Source: Ignavibacteriaceae bacterium (GTDB lineage: Bacteria; Bacteroidota; Ignavibacteria; Ignavibacteriales; Ignavibacteriaceae). From it: a stretch of 6,439 nt of DNA. The notes beneath the pieces were generated by a model. That model ran no database searches. It was not told the DNA's origin and worked only from the letters and a program-made list of their open reading frames with translations. The position numbers were made by a program, and so were the translations under genes. This document shows, piece by piece, positions 1 through 6,439 of the stretch (position 1 is the first letter of the stretch; the number at the start of each line of letters is the position of its first letter). The stretch covers positions 1 to 6,439 of the forward strand of contig JAPHUI010000151.1 in NCBI GenBank assembly GCA_026193755.1, in the 5' to 3' direction.

Positions 1-1131
1 CATAATATCTTCCACAATAGAACGAAGTGCACGGGCACCGGTTTTCTTTACCATAGCCTTTTCAACAATTGCATAGATAGCAAACTTGTCAAACTCCAGC
101 TCAACACTTTCCATCAAAAATAGTTTCTTATACTGTTTCAGTATAGCGTTTTTCGGATCAGTTAAAATACTCTTCATTGCTTCTTTACTAAGCTGATGAA
201 GAGGAGCGACAACTGGGATTCTTCCAATCAGCTCCGGTATTAATCCGTACTTCAGCAAATCTTCCGGCTGAATAAATTTAAGAAGCTCTTCATCTTGTTC
301 TTTGTCTTTTACATCCCTTGCAAAACCCATTTTATTTTTGTTGATCCTTGCAGCGATAATTTTATCAATACCGTCAAATGCACCGCCAAGAATAAAAAGA
401 ATATTTTTTGTATTAATGTTAATCAGACTTTGCTCGGGATGTTTTCTTCCGCCTTTAGGAGGAACGCCTGCATTTGTTCCTTCCAATATTTTTAAAAGTG
501 CCTGCTGCACGCCTTCGCCCGAAACATCACGTGTGATTGATGTACTTTCGCTCTTCCGCGCTATCTTGTCAATTTCATCAATATATACTATTCCCTTCTG
601 CGCTCTGTCAAGATTATAATCAGCTGCCTGAAGGAGATGAACAAGAACTGTTTCAACGTCATCACCTACATAGCCAGCTTCTGTTAATGTAGTCGCGTCA
701 GCAATTGCAAAAGGAACATCGAGAATCTTTGCAAGAGTTTGTGCAAGAAGTGTTTTTCCCACGCCCGTAGGACCTATCAACATAATATTACTTTTTTCAA
801 TTTCAACGTCATCAAGTTCAAAAAATGTTGAGCGAGTACTAATTCTTTTGTAATGATTATAAACAGCAACCGAAAGAACCTTCTTTGCTCGATCCTGCCC
901 GATAACGTACTCATCAAGCTGTTTTTTAATTGTTGCAGGAGTGTGATTGTATTTTTCTTTATTGCGCGAATTCTGATAAGCTGCTAGATTATTCTTCAGG
1001 ATATCAACACTGCTGGCAATGCAGATGTCGCAGATATAAACGTCCGGTCCGGCAATCATACTTCCGACTTCGTGTCCTTCCCTTCCGCAGAAAGAACATT
1101 GAACTATCTTCTGTCCTGGTTTCTTATTCAT
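1..1131 (-). CDS. clpX: ClpX, ATP-dependent unfoldase subunit of the ClpXP protease (3' end cut by window edge)
   Basis: ClpX is a cytoplasmic AAA+ hexamer that recognises tagged or native substrates, unfolds them with ATP and feeds them into the ClpP peptidase. The visible 377 residues begin with a C4 zinc-binding domain (C12/C15 and C34/C37, both CxxC). The AAA+ module follows: Walker A GPTGVGKT at 120-127, pore-1 loop GYVG at 152-155, Walker B IVYIDEID at 181-188, RKH loop at 229-231, sensor-1 region LGGAF near 247-251, arginine-finger motif [10 protein letters not shown] at 298-307 and sensor-2 GAR at 365-367. The ClpP-docking loop reads MGF (268-270) where E. coli has IGF. The family is about 400-430 residues long, so some 30-50 C-terminal residues lie beyond position 1. 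The ATG at 1131-1129 directly follows the TGA of the upstream TPR gene, with no clear Shine-Dalgarno sequence, so translation is probably coupled. No clpP is visible here. The assignment is secure. Confidence 0.97.
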   Translation of the reverse strand, partial: MNKKPGQKIVQCSFCGREGHEVGSMIAGPDVYICDICIASSVDILKNNLAAYQNSRNKEKYNHTPATIKKQLDEYVIGQDRAKKVLSVAVYNHYKRISTRSTFFELDDVEIEKSNIMLIGPTGVGKTLLAQTLAKILDVPFAIADATTLTEAGYVGDDVETVLVHLLQAADYNLDRAQKGIVYIDEIDKIARKSESTSITRDVSGEGVQQALLKILEGTNAGVPPKGGRKHPEQSLININTKNILFILGGAFDGIDKIIAARINKNKMGFARDVKDKEQDEELLKFIQPEDLLKYGLIPELIGRIPVVAPLHQLSKEAMKSILTDPKNAILKQYKKLFLMESVELEFDKFAIYAIVEKAMVKKTGARALRSIVEDIM

Positions 1132-2976
1132 TCAAGTACCCGGTTTATTTTGTAATAATAAAAGTTGTTCTCTTGCATCATCGTTATAGATAGATTTAGG
1201 ATAATCGGCTAAAAGTTTCTGGTAAAATTCCTGGGCTTTACCATAATTTTTTAGTCCAAACTGATGAATCTTTCCAAGCAAATATACGGCTTTATCTGCA
1301 TAAATATTTTTTCCTCCTTCAGAAGAAATACCTTCAAGCACAGATATCGCTTCGGGATAATTATCAACAGCTATCATCATTTCGCTGTATCTTATTTCCG
1401 AAATAGCTTGCAAAATAAAAGCCTGTTGATTCTCGACAAGTTTCTTATAGTCGATTGCCGCTTCATCAAACCTTCTCTGCTCGACGAGAAATTCAGCCTG
1501 TGCAAAAATCATTAGGTTAGACGAATCACTCATATCAGGATTCAATAATAAAGAAAGTTCAAGAGCATCGTTTGCTGAATTATCTTTTAAATCCGTAAGT
1601 ACTTTTGAGATCATTTTGCGGGCCTCATCAAACTTAACCTGATAAAGATTAACTTTTGCAAGTTGATAAACTGCCTCATTCTTTTCATCGGTACTTGCAT
1701 TCTTAAGATCTAATACAGCCGAATAATCTTTTTCAGATTCATCAAGGTTTCCCTCAATGAGTGCTATGTTCCCTAATTCAAGGTAAGCTTCGCCGGAATT
1801 TTTTGAAAGAGGTGCTTCATTGATAATAATATTTAAAAGCCTGCGGGCATCTTCATAATCATTTAAAAGATAAAATTTAATATTTGCTGTTCTAAGTATA
1901 CTCTCGTAAGCCGGTTCTGAATGTTTATATAAATTTGTTACAACAGAAAAAGCATTTAACACTTTCTCAGTTTCTTCGGATTGAAATTTCTTCAGCGGAA
2001 AATATGGTTTCCAAAGTGGAAGAGTTTTTTCATATTCTCCAAGAAGAGAAGCTTCGAGCGATCGGGCATATCCTAGCTCCGCCTGGGAAATAATCGGCGA
2101 ATCGGGATATCGGTCTGTAATTTTCTTAAAAACTTCGGAGGATAATTTGTATTCCTTCTCTGCAAACATCTGTTGAGCAAACTGGTAAAGATCTCTTCCT
2201 TTGCTTAATTGTCTTTCATCTATATAAAGGTGAGTTTCATAAGCCTTATCAAATGATTTCTTTTCAGTATATAAACGTGCAAGCAAGTAAGAAAAACTGA
2301 TGATATTCTTATCGGCACAATCCTCAATAACTTTTAAAGTCGCATCAAGTGCACCCGGTCTGTTAATATTTTCAAGAATTCTTAGCTGAACTGTCTGCAG
2401 CTGTGATGGATCTGTGGAAAGAATAAAACAGCATTCCTGCGCTGCTTTTTCAAACTGCATTGTTATTGAATAGAGTTGTATCAGGTCATAAGCATACAGT
2501 ATTTTATCATTAGAAACTTCTTTACCTTTCTCATATAATTCAATTGCCTTTTCAAAAGCTCTTCTCTCAATTGCATATTCGCCAATTATTCTGTAAAAGA
2601 GTGGATTAACTTTTCCCGAGTAGAATGGTTTATCCCACGATTCAAATGCCTTCTCTTCATTCCCCATTAAATAATATGCTGAACCCAGCATCCCATAAGC
2701 GGTGATATCATCCGGTTCTCGTTTAATTCTTTCTTCAAGGACGTTTACCGCAGCAGCATAATTTTTTTTCTGTAAATAAACGCGATACAGTGAACTAATT
2801 AATTGTGTATTTGAAGGATCTGATAAGTATAATTCCTCGTAAAGCTTCGTAGCCGAATCATAATCTCCTACCTGTTCATAGCTCTGAGCGAGTGCAAATT
2901 TGTGATCGTTTTTTACTTGTGCCTGAACAAAAAAAGGGAGCACAGTAATGATTATTATCATAATTGTCTTTTTCAT
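1132..2976 (-). CDS. Exported tetratricopeptide-repeat protein, function unassigned
   Basis: This is a 614-residue protein with a Sec signal peptide: two lysines at residues 2-3, a hydrophobic core at about 4-16, and a likely signal peptidase I site after VQA (17-19). There is no lipobox cysteine, so it is probably periplasmic or loosely envelope-associated. The rest is almost entirely helical TPR. Clear units lie near residues 27-56, 57-90, 91-124, 125-156 and 158-190, and again near 394-427, 434-466, 488-515, 523-551 and 558-598, with degenerate repeats between. The last unit, with YPKS and NDDAR, resembles the TPRs of YbgF- or BamD-like envelope proteins, but this is only a fold resemblance. 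TPR solenoids bind other proteins and no catalytic motif is seen. I chose the ATG at 2976 because it starts a textbook signal peptide. An in-frame TTG at 3018 would add 14 residues ahead of it. The stop abuts clpX, which suggests one transcript. The specific role is unknown. Confidence 0.88.
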   Translation of the reverse strand: MKKTIMIIIITVLPFFVQAQVKNDHKFALAQSYEQVGDYDSATKLYEELYLSDPSNTQLISSLYRVYLQKKNYAAAVNVLEERIKREPDDITAYGMLGSAYYLMGNEEKAFESWDKPFYSGKVNPLFYRIIGEYAIERRAFEKAIELYEKGKEVSNDKILYAYDLIQLYSITMQFEKAAQECCFILSTDPSQLQTVQLRILENINRPGALDATLKVIEDCADKNIISFSYLLARLYTEKKSFDKAYETHLYIDERQLSKGRDLYQFAQQMFAEKEYKLSSEVFKKITDRYPDSPIISQAELGYARSLEASLLGEYEKTLPLWKPYFPLKKFQSEETEKVLNAFSVVTNLYKHSEPAYESILRTANIKFYLLNDYEDARRLLNIIINEAPLSKNSGEAYLELGNIALIEGNLDESEKDYSAVLDLKNASTDEKNEAVYQLAKVNLYQVKFDEARKMISKVLTDLKDNSANDALELSLLLNPDMSDSSNLMIFAQAEFLVEQRRFDEAAIDYKKLVENQQAFILQAISEIRYSEMMIAVDNYPEAISVLEGISSEGGKNIYADKAVYLLGKIHQFGLKNYGKAQEFYQKLLADYPKSIYNDDAREQLLLLQNKPGT

Positions 2977-3118
2977 ACTGCAACAAAATAAGGATTTATT
3001 GCTCGCTTTCAAGGTCAATTAAGGGTTTATATTTCAATCATTTAACCATTTGATTACTTAAGTGAAGATATGATAAAAGAACTTAACTTTCGGTTGTTTT
3101 TCAGTATTTTTAGACTTA
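2977..3118. promoter_or_regulatory. Divergent intergenic region between the TPR-clpX and dxr-rseP blocks
   Basis: These 142 bases separate two genes transcribed away from each other, so both transcripts should begin here or very close by. On the plus strand, TATTTTTA at 3105-3112 matches the Bacteroidota -7 consensus TAnnTTTG except for its last base, but no well-placed -33 TTTG accompanies it. On the minus strand, TTATTTTG (positions 2992-2985) is also a one-mismatch match, with a TTG 18 bases upstream, but it lies almost on the start codon. Neither is strong enough to call as a specific promoter. There is no obvious Shine-Dalgarno sequence before either ATG, no long inverted repeat and no riboswitch-like fold by eye. 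Confidence 0.45.
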
Positions 3119-4261
3119 ATGAAGAAAGTTTTTATACTTGGCTCAACCGGATCAATCGGGGTAAATTGTCTTAATGTAATCAGCAGTTTTAAAGATGAGT
3201 TTGAAGTTTCCGGACTTACAGTAAATTCAAATACAGAATTACTTCTTGAACAAATCAAGAAATTTAAACCGAAGCTTGTTGTAGTTAGAGATGAAAATTC
3301 AGCTAAAAAAATTTATGGAAGAATTCCGAATGGCTGCGAGTTATTAGTTGGAGAAGAAGGATTAATCAAAGTTTCTATTGACGCCGAGTACGATATTTTT
3401 ATGGGAGCGATGGTTGGGTTTGCCGGGCTCGCTCCAACTATCGAAGCAGTTAAGAGAGGAAAAAGAATTGCACTTGCCAACAAGGAAACTTTGGTTGTTG
3501 CCGGTGAGCTGGTAACAAATCTTTGTCGTGAAAATGCTTCGGAAATTATTCCTGTTGATTCTGAGCATAGCGCAATTTATCAATGTCTGATTGGTGAAAA
3601 TTTAAACGAAGTTGAAAAGCTCATTCTAACGGCTTCCGGCGGACCATTTTTAAACAAAGAGAAATCGTTTTTTGAGAATGCAACCTTAGATGAAGCGCTC
3701 AATCACCCCAACTGGAAAATGGGCAGCAAGATTACAATTGATTCAGCTACTATGATGAATAAAGGATTGGAAGTAATTGAAGCGCACTGGTTGTTCGGAT
3801 TACAAGTGGACAAAATAGAGGTTGTAATTCATCCGCAGTCAATTATTCATTCGATGGTTCAGTTTGTAGACGGCTCAATCAAAGCCCAGCTAGGTTTGCC
3901 CGATATGAAGCTGCCTATCCAGTATGCCCTGACTTTTCCAGAAAGACTTCAAAATAATTTTGAGAGAACGAGTTTACCAGAAATTGGATCGTTAACTTTC
4001 TTTGAACCTGATCTTACTAAATTTGAGTGCCTGAAACTTGCGCTTGAAGCTATTAATGAAGGCGGTATTGCACCATGCATTTTGAACGCTGCAAATGAAG
4101 TTGCAGTAGGTAAATTTTTAAAAAAAGAAATAAAGTTCTCTCATATTCCCTTGCTTATAAATAAAGCTTTAGATAAAGTTGAAAACTGCTTTACTCCCGA
4201 CTTGGAAACGATCTTCGAATACGATAAAAAAACAAGAGAATATGTTATTACACTAACCTAA
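3119..4261 (+). CDS. dxr: 1-deoxy-D-xylulose 5-phosphate reductoisomerase (Dxr/IspC)
   Basis: Dxr is a cytoplasmic NADPH-dependent enzyme that rearranges and reduces DXP to 2-C-methyl-D-erythritol 4-phosphate, the committed step of the MEP isoprenoid pathway and the target of fosmidomycin. The 380 residues match the usual family length of 380-400. Visible signatures are the nucleotide-binding GSTGSIG at 8-14, LANKET at 119-124, metal ligands D147 and E149 in PVDSEHSA, and substrate-loop SGGPF at 173-177. HPNW follows at 196-199, and the core IDSATMMNKGLE at 207-218 contributes S209, N214, K215 and metal ligand E218. HPQSIIHSMV at 238-247 and the C-terminal helical domain complete the protein. 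All catalytic residues appear intact. The ATG at 3119 gives the standard N-terminus with the Rossmann motif at once, although no Shine-Dalgarno sequence precedes it. rseP follows 17 bases downstream, so the two are almost certainly cotranscribed. Confidence 0.98.
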   Translation: MKKVFILGSTGSIGVNCLNVISSFKDEFEVSGLTVNSNTELLLEQIKKFKPKLVVVRDENSAKKIYGRIPNGCELLVGEEGLIKVSIDAEYDIFMGAMVGFAGLAPTIEAVKRGKRIALANKETLVVAGELVTNLCRENASEIIPVDSEHSAIYQCLIGENLNEVEKLILTASGGPFLNKEKSFFENATLDEALNHPNWKMGSKITIDSATMMNKGLEVIEAHWLFGLQVDKIEVVIHPQSIIHSMVQFVDGSIKAQLGLPDMKLPIQYALTFPERLQNNFERTSLPEIGSLTFFEPDLTKFECLKLALEAINEGGIAPCILNAANEVAVGKFLKKEIKFSHIPLLINKALDKVENCFTPDLETIFEYDKKTREYVITLT

Positions 4262-4279
4262 ATGGAGAATCATCTTTAA
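4262..4279 (+). promoter_or_regulatory. Five-codon open frame and Shine-Dalgarno candidate at the dxr-rseP junction
   Basis: An ATG at 4262 directly follows the dxr TAA (4259-4261). It opens a five-codon frame (Met-Glu-Asn-His-Leu) that ends with a TAA at 4277-4279. That stop overlaps the rseP start as TAATG. The same segment holds GGAGA at 4264-4268, the best Shine-Dalgarno-like sequence in the window, about 11 bases from the rseP ATG, which is slightly long spacing. The plain reading is an ordinary ribosome binding site in a short operon gap. The alternative is a minicistron that passes terminating ribosomes from dxr to rseP. A frame this short can arise by chance, so only the binding site is moderately supported. 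Confidence 0.4.
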
Positions 4280-5634
4280 TGGATTATATAATTTATTTCG
4301 CGATTACCATTGGAATACTCGTTTTTATACACGAATTGGGACACTTCCTTGCAGCCAAAATGACAGGTATGCGTGCCGATGTTTTTGCAATTGGTTTCGG
4401 TAAAAGGCTTTTCGGATACAACAAGAAATCAGGTTTTTCTTTTGGAGAACTTCCAAAAGATTTTGATGGTGAAGGAAATACAGATTACAGACTTTCGTTA
4501 TTGCCCCTTGGCGGTTATGTTAAAATTGCCGGGATGGTTGATGAAAGTTTTGACACTGAATTTGCAAATAAAGAACCACAGCCATTCGAGTTCCGTTCTA
4601 AAAATTTCCTGCAGAAAACTTTTGTAATTACCGCCGGCGTATTTATGAATCTCTTGCTTGCAATCCTCATTTTCTGGGGCGCAAATTATTTTAAAGGAAA
4701 ACCTGTTACACTTACTACAACAGTTGGTTATGTTGAAAATGGCAGCCCTGCCGATTCGCTTGGATTTAAAGAGGGTGATGTAATCAAATCAATAAACGGT
4801 GTAGCAGTGGCTAACTGGGATGATATCCGATCTGAAGTGTATATAAATACTATCGGTGACAATCTTAATATAAAGGTAGAAAGAAACGACGCAGAAAAAA
4901 ATCTGTTTATTCCGCGAAATAAAATTCCCGATATTGAAAAGAAGGGCGAATTAATAACTCCCGAAGGATTTAAACCTTATGTTGCAGAAGTATTTAAAGA
5001 TACTCCGGCTGAAAAGGCAGGTTTACTTTCAAAAGATATTATTCTTTCACTTAACGGTAAAAACTTAGGCGGTGCCAAAGAGTTTATAGATTTAGTATCT
5101 CAAAATGCAGGTGTAGAACTCCAGGCAAAAGTACTAAGGGGAAAAGATACTCTAAACCTTGCAGTCATCCCGGGAGGCGATGGCAAAATCGGTATTGCAA
5201 TAAATGACATATTTGAGGGGAAATCAGAATTTAAAACTTTCGGCTTCTTTGAGTCATTCTATGTAGCCGGAGCTGATTTAGTAAATCTTTCAAGATTAAC
5301 TTTCAGTGTAGGCAGCAAAGTTATCTCAGGTCAGGTTGAATTCGGTAAGGCATTTGGCGGACCGGTAAGGATTGCAAAACTCGCAGCAAAATCTGCCGAT
5401 GTTGGTATTGAAAGCTTTCTTTACTTCCTTGCGGTTCTTAGTCTGAGCCTTGCGTTAATTAATATTATGCCTTTCCCCGTTCTCGACGGCGGTCATTTGC
5501 TGATGATAATAATCGAAACAATTTTCAGGAGAGAGATTCCGGTTAAGGTTAAAATGGCTATAAACAATACTGGCTTTGTATTATTATTGTTGCTTATGGC
5601 TTTTATAATTTATAGTGACATACTTTCGTTGTAG
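4279..5634 (+). CDS. rseP: RseP-type site-2 intramembrane zinc metalloprotease
   Basis: RseP is a polytopic inner-membrane protease (peptidase family M50) that cuts transmembrane segments. In the E. coli paradigm it cleaves anti-sigma factor RseA after DegS, and it also clears signal-peptide remnants. The 451 residues match the family. TM1 carries the zinc motif HELGH (18-22). A membrane-associated beta region includes LLPLGGYVKI (74-83), then TM2 at about 112-134. Two PDZ domains follow at about 148-211 and 234-298. The conserved GGPVRIA lies at 360-366. TM3 carries the third zinc ligand in NIMPFPVLDGG (395-405, with D403), and TM4 is at about 431-448. All catalytic residues are present. Residues around 50-69, with DFDGEGNTDY, look longer than the matching loop of E. 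coli RseP. The start is fixed by TM1 at once following the ATG. Its partner anti-sigma factor is not in the window, so the local substrate is unknown. Confidence 0.97.
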   Translation: MDYIIYFAITIGILVFIHELGHFLAAKMTGMRADVFAIGFGKRLFGYNKKSGFSFGELPKDFDGEGNTDYRLSLLPLGGYVKIAGMVDESFDTEFANKEPQPFEFRSKNFLQKTFVITAGVFMNLLLAILIFWGANYFKGKPVTLTTTVGYVENGSPADSLGFKEGDVIKSINGVAVANWDDIRSEVYINTIGDNLNIKVERNDAEKNLFIPRNKIPDIEKKGELITPEGFKPYVAEVFKDTPAEKAGLLSKDIILSLNGKNLGGAKEFIDLVSQNAGVELQAKVLRGKDTLNLAVIPGGDGKIGIAINDIFEGKSEFKTFGFFESFYVAGADLVNLSRLTFSVGSKVISGQVEFGKAFGGPVRIAKLAAKSADVGIESFLYFLAVLSLSLALINIMPFPVLDGGHLLMIIIETIFRREIPVKVKMAINNTGFVLLLLLMAFIIYSDILSL

Positions 5635-5757
5635 AAAATTTAAGACAAGATCCCTCAAAAAAGAAAACTGAATAAATCCTTCTATCATTTTATATTACCT
5701 GCAGTAAAAATTAATCCATCGCTCACCGGTTAACTAAATAAGTTTGAGTTAGAAAAA

Positions 5758-5782
5758 AAGCCCCGTCTTGCAAGCGGGGCTT
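5758..5782. terminator. Intrinsic terminator hairpin after rseP
   Basis: AAGCCCCG at 5758-5765 pairs perfectly with CGGGGCTT at 5775-5782, giving an 8-bp GC-rich stem around a nine-base loop. Seven A residues (5753-5759) run into the left arm. On the plus strand the arm is followed only by a weak T stretch (TTAATTGTCCTT). On the minus strand the A run becomes a clean seven-T tract directly after the stem. It can therefore act in both directions and looks stronger for minus-strand transcripts. In context it most simply ends the dxr-rseP transcript and insulates the kinase gene downstream. Confidence 0.8.
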
Positions 5783-5807
5783 AATTGTCCTTATAAAACG
5801 ATTCAAA

Positions 5808-5843
5808 TTGAATTTACCTTAAGAAAGAATAAGATTATATTTG
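5808..5843 (+). promoter_or_regulatory. Candidate Bacteroidota-type promoter for the LytS-like kinase gene
   Basis: TATATTTG at 5836-5843 is an exact match to the TAnnTTTG -7 consensus used by the primary sigma factor of Bacteroidota. A TTG at 5808-5810 lies 25 bases upstream as a possible, rather distant, -33 element. The position makes sense, because the preceding terminator means the kinase gene needs its own promoter within this gap. The -7 element abuts the ATG at 5844, so a transcript from it would start inside that reading frame, favouring initiation at the ATG at 5913. A six-base core match in AT-rich DNA can occur by chance, so confidence is moderate. Confidence 0.45.
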
Positions 5844-5912
5844 ATGAGTAGAGAGAAAAAAATACCTCATAATTTTCAGGATTCAACAAAAGGGCAGCAT
5901 CCGGGAAAAGCT

Positions 5913-6439
5913 ATGAAATTAAGTCGTAAACAAATCTACTGGGTCAGCCAGATTGCAGGATGGATGTTTTTTGTTGCAATCAACCTTTTCATTATTTCAT
6001 CAATTGAAGAGCTTCCGTGGCAGAGAATTCTTGTCTGGATATTTCTTGGTGCACTTGGAATATTGTTCACACATCTTCTTCGCAGAATAATTAGAAAAAA
6101 GAATTGGCTCAATCTTCCGCTCAAAAACACTATCCCGAGAGTGCTTCTCGCAAGCATAATCACGGGGACTATTATTTATGCGTTTGTATTTGCTGCTAGC
6201 TACATTGCCGGGACAATGAACCAGGAAGAATTTAACATTGCACGCCCCCTTGCTGGGGTAATAAACCTTGGTGGAATTACTCTTTTGTGGAGCCTGATTT
6301 ACTTTGTTGTTCACTACATGGAAAACTATAAGAAAAAAGAAATTGAATCATTGATATGGGAAGCTGCCGTTAAAGATTACGAGCTGAGAACTTTAAAGTC
6401 ACAGCTAAACCCTCATTTTATGTTCAATGCAATGAACAG
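5913..6439 (+). CDS. LytS/YehU-type membrane sensor histidine kinase (3' half cut by window edge)
   Basis: This is a membrane sensor kinase of the LytS-like family (His_kinase, PF06580), which usually phosphorylates a LytTR-domain response regulator. The visible 175 residues begin with KQIYWVSQIAGW, the N-terminus typical of this family in Bacteroidota relatives. Four hydrophobic helices follow at about 10-30, 38-57, 76-99 and 113-134, then a charged helical linker at 135-163. The phospho-acceptor motif QLNPHFMFNAMN (164-175) has H168 as the likely phosphorylated histidine. The family is usually about 340-370 residues, so the HATPase_c half lies beyond the edge. The frame also opens at an ATG at 5844, adding 23 residues of no recognisable character. 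I prefer 5913, which has GGGA six bases upstream and leaves room for the promoter candidate. No extracytoplasmic sensor domain is seen, only short loops, so the signal is probably sensed in the membrane. The paired regulator is not in the window. Confidence 0.9.
   Translation, partial: MKLSRKQIYWVSQIAGWMFFVAINLFIISSIEELPWQRILVWIFLGALGILFTHLLRRIIRKKNWLNLPLKNTIPRVLLASIITGTIIYAFVFAASYIAGTMNQEEFNIARPLAGVINLGGITLLWSLIYFVVHYMENYKKKEIESLIWEAAVKDYELRTLKSQLNPHFMFNAMN

Noticed and set aside
302..619. A 105-codon open frame on the plus strand
   Set aside because: It lies wholly antisense to the conserved AAA+ core of clpX, has no recognisable domain, and its hydrophobic look comes from reading the complement of clpX codons.
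930..1193. An 87-codon plus-strand open frame with several cysteines
   Set aside because: It is antisense to the ClpX zinc-finger region and the end of the TPR gene. The cysteines and basic residues mirror that coding and do not form a motif of their own.
3050..3077. A sigma-70-like promoter (TTGATT, then GATAAA 16 bases on) upstream of dxr
   Set aside because: The -10 half matches the consensus at only four of six bases, and the likely host group generally uses a different -7/-33 consensus, so it is not called.
3362..3583. A 73-codon minus-strand open frame inside dxr
   Set aside because: It is a shadow of the highly conserved dxr coding sequence with no domain or initiation signal.
5671..5681. 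The 11-mer AATAAATCCTT, also found on the minus strand at 2990-3000 upstream of the TPR gene
   Set aside because: Both copies are in AT-rich intergenic DNA, they lack shared flanks or regular placement, and an 11-base match of this composition is plausible by chance in 6.4 kb.
5635..5757. Search for a small gene or RNA between rseP and the terminator
   Set aside because: No open frame with a plausible start, no tRNA-like fold and no strong hairpin other than the terminator was seen. It looks like an ordinary 3' untranslated region.
6000..6314. A 104-codon minus-strand open frame, and another overlapping it at 5936-6163
   Set aside because: Both are antisense to the kinase membrane region, whose family features are clear on the plus strand. 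Neither resembles a known protein. An antisense RNA is still possible, but a protein is not supported.

Overview
The window is AT-rich and carries five protein-coding genes in two divergent blocks, with no RNA gene, CRISPR array, insertion sequence or prophage signature that I can see. Several starts lack a convincing Shine-Dalgarno sequence. A TAnnTTTG-type -7 element sits before the last gene, and that gene is a LytS/YehU-type kinase (His_kinase PF06580 style). Together these suggest a member of the Bacteroidota/Ignavibacteriota/Chlorobiota group. This is an inference from style, not a species call, and Ignavibacteria-like organisms seem the best guess.

Left block (minus strand, read from about 2976 down to 1). 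A 614-residue exported tetratricopeptide-repeat (TPR) protein is followed with zero spacing (TGA directly followed by ATG) by clpX, the AAA+ unfoldase of the ClpXP protease. clpX runs off the left edge and lacks its last few dozen codons.

A 142-base divergent intergenic region (2977-3118) must carry the start signals of both blocks.

Right block (plus strand). dxr (DXP reductoisomerase, first committed step of the MEP isoprenoid pathway) is followed 17 bases later by rseP (site-2 intramembrane zinc metalloprotease with two PDZ domains). This dxr-rseP pairing is common across bacteria and reflects a conserved envelope/isoprenoid gene cluster. The junction contains a five-codon open frame that touches both genes. 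After rseP comes a 200-base gap with a strong GC hairpin terminator and a promoter candidate. It leads into the 5' half of a membrane histidine kinase of the LytS type, cut off by the right edge just after its phospho-acceptor histidine motif.

Functionally this is mostly housekeeping: protein quality control (ClpX), isoprenoid precursor synthesis (Dxr), envelope-stress or membrane-protein proteolysis (RseP) and a signalling kinase. The least understood gene is the exported TPR protein. I did not find evidence of a new defence, mobile or biosynthetic system. The points worth a second look are small: the junction architectures, the terminator polarity, the kinase start, an insertion in RseP and the unassigned TPR protein.
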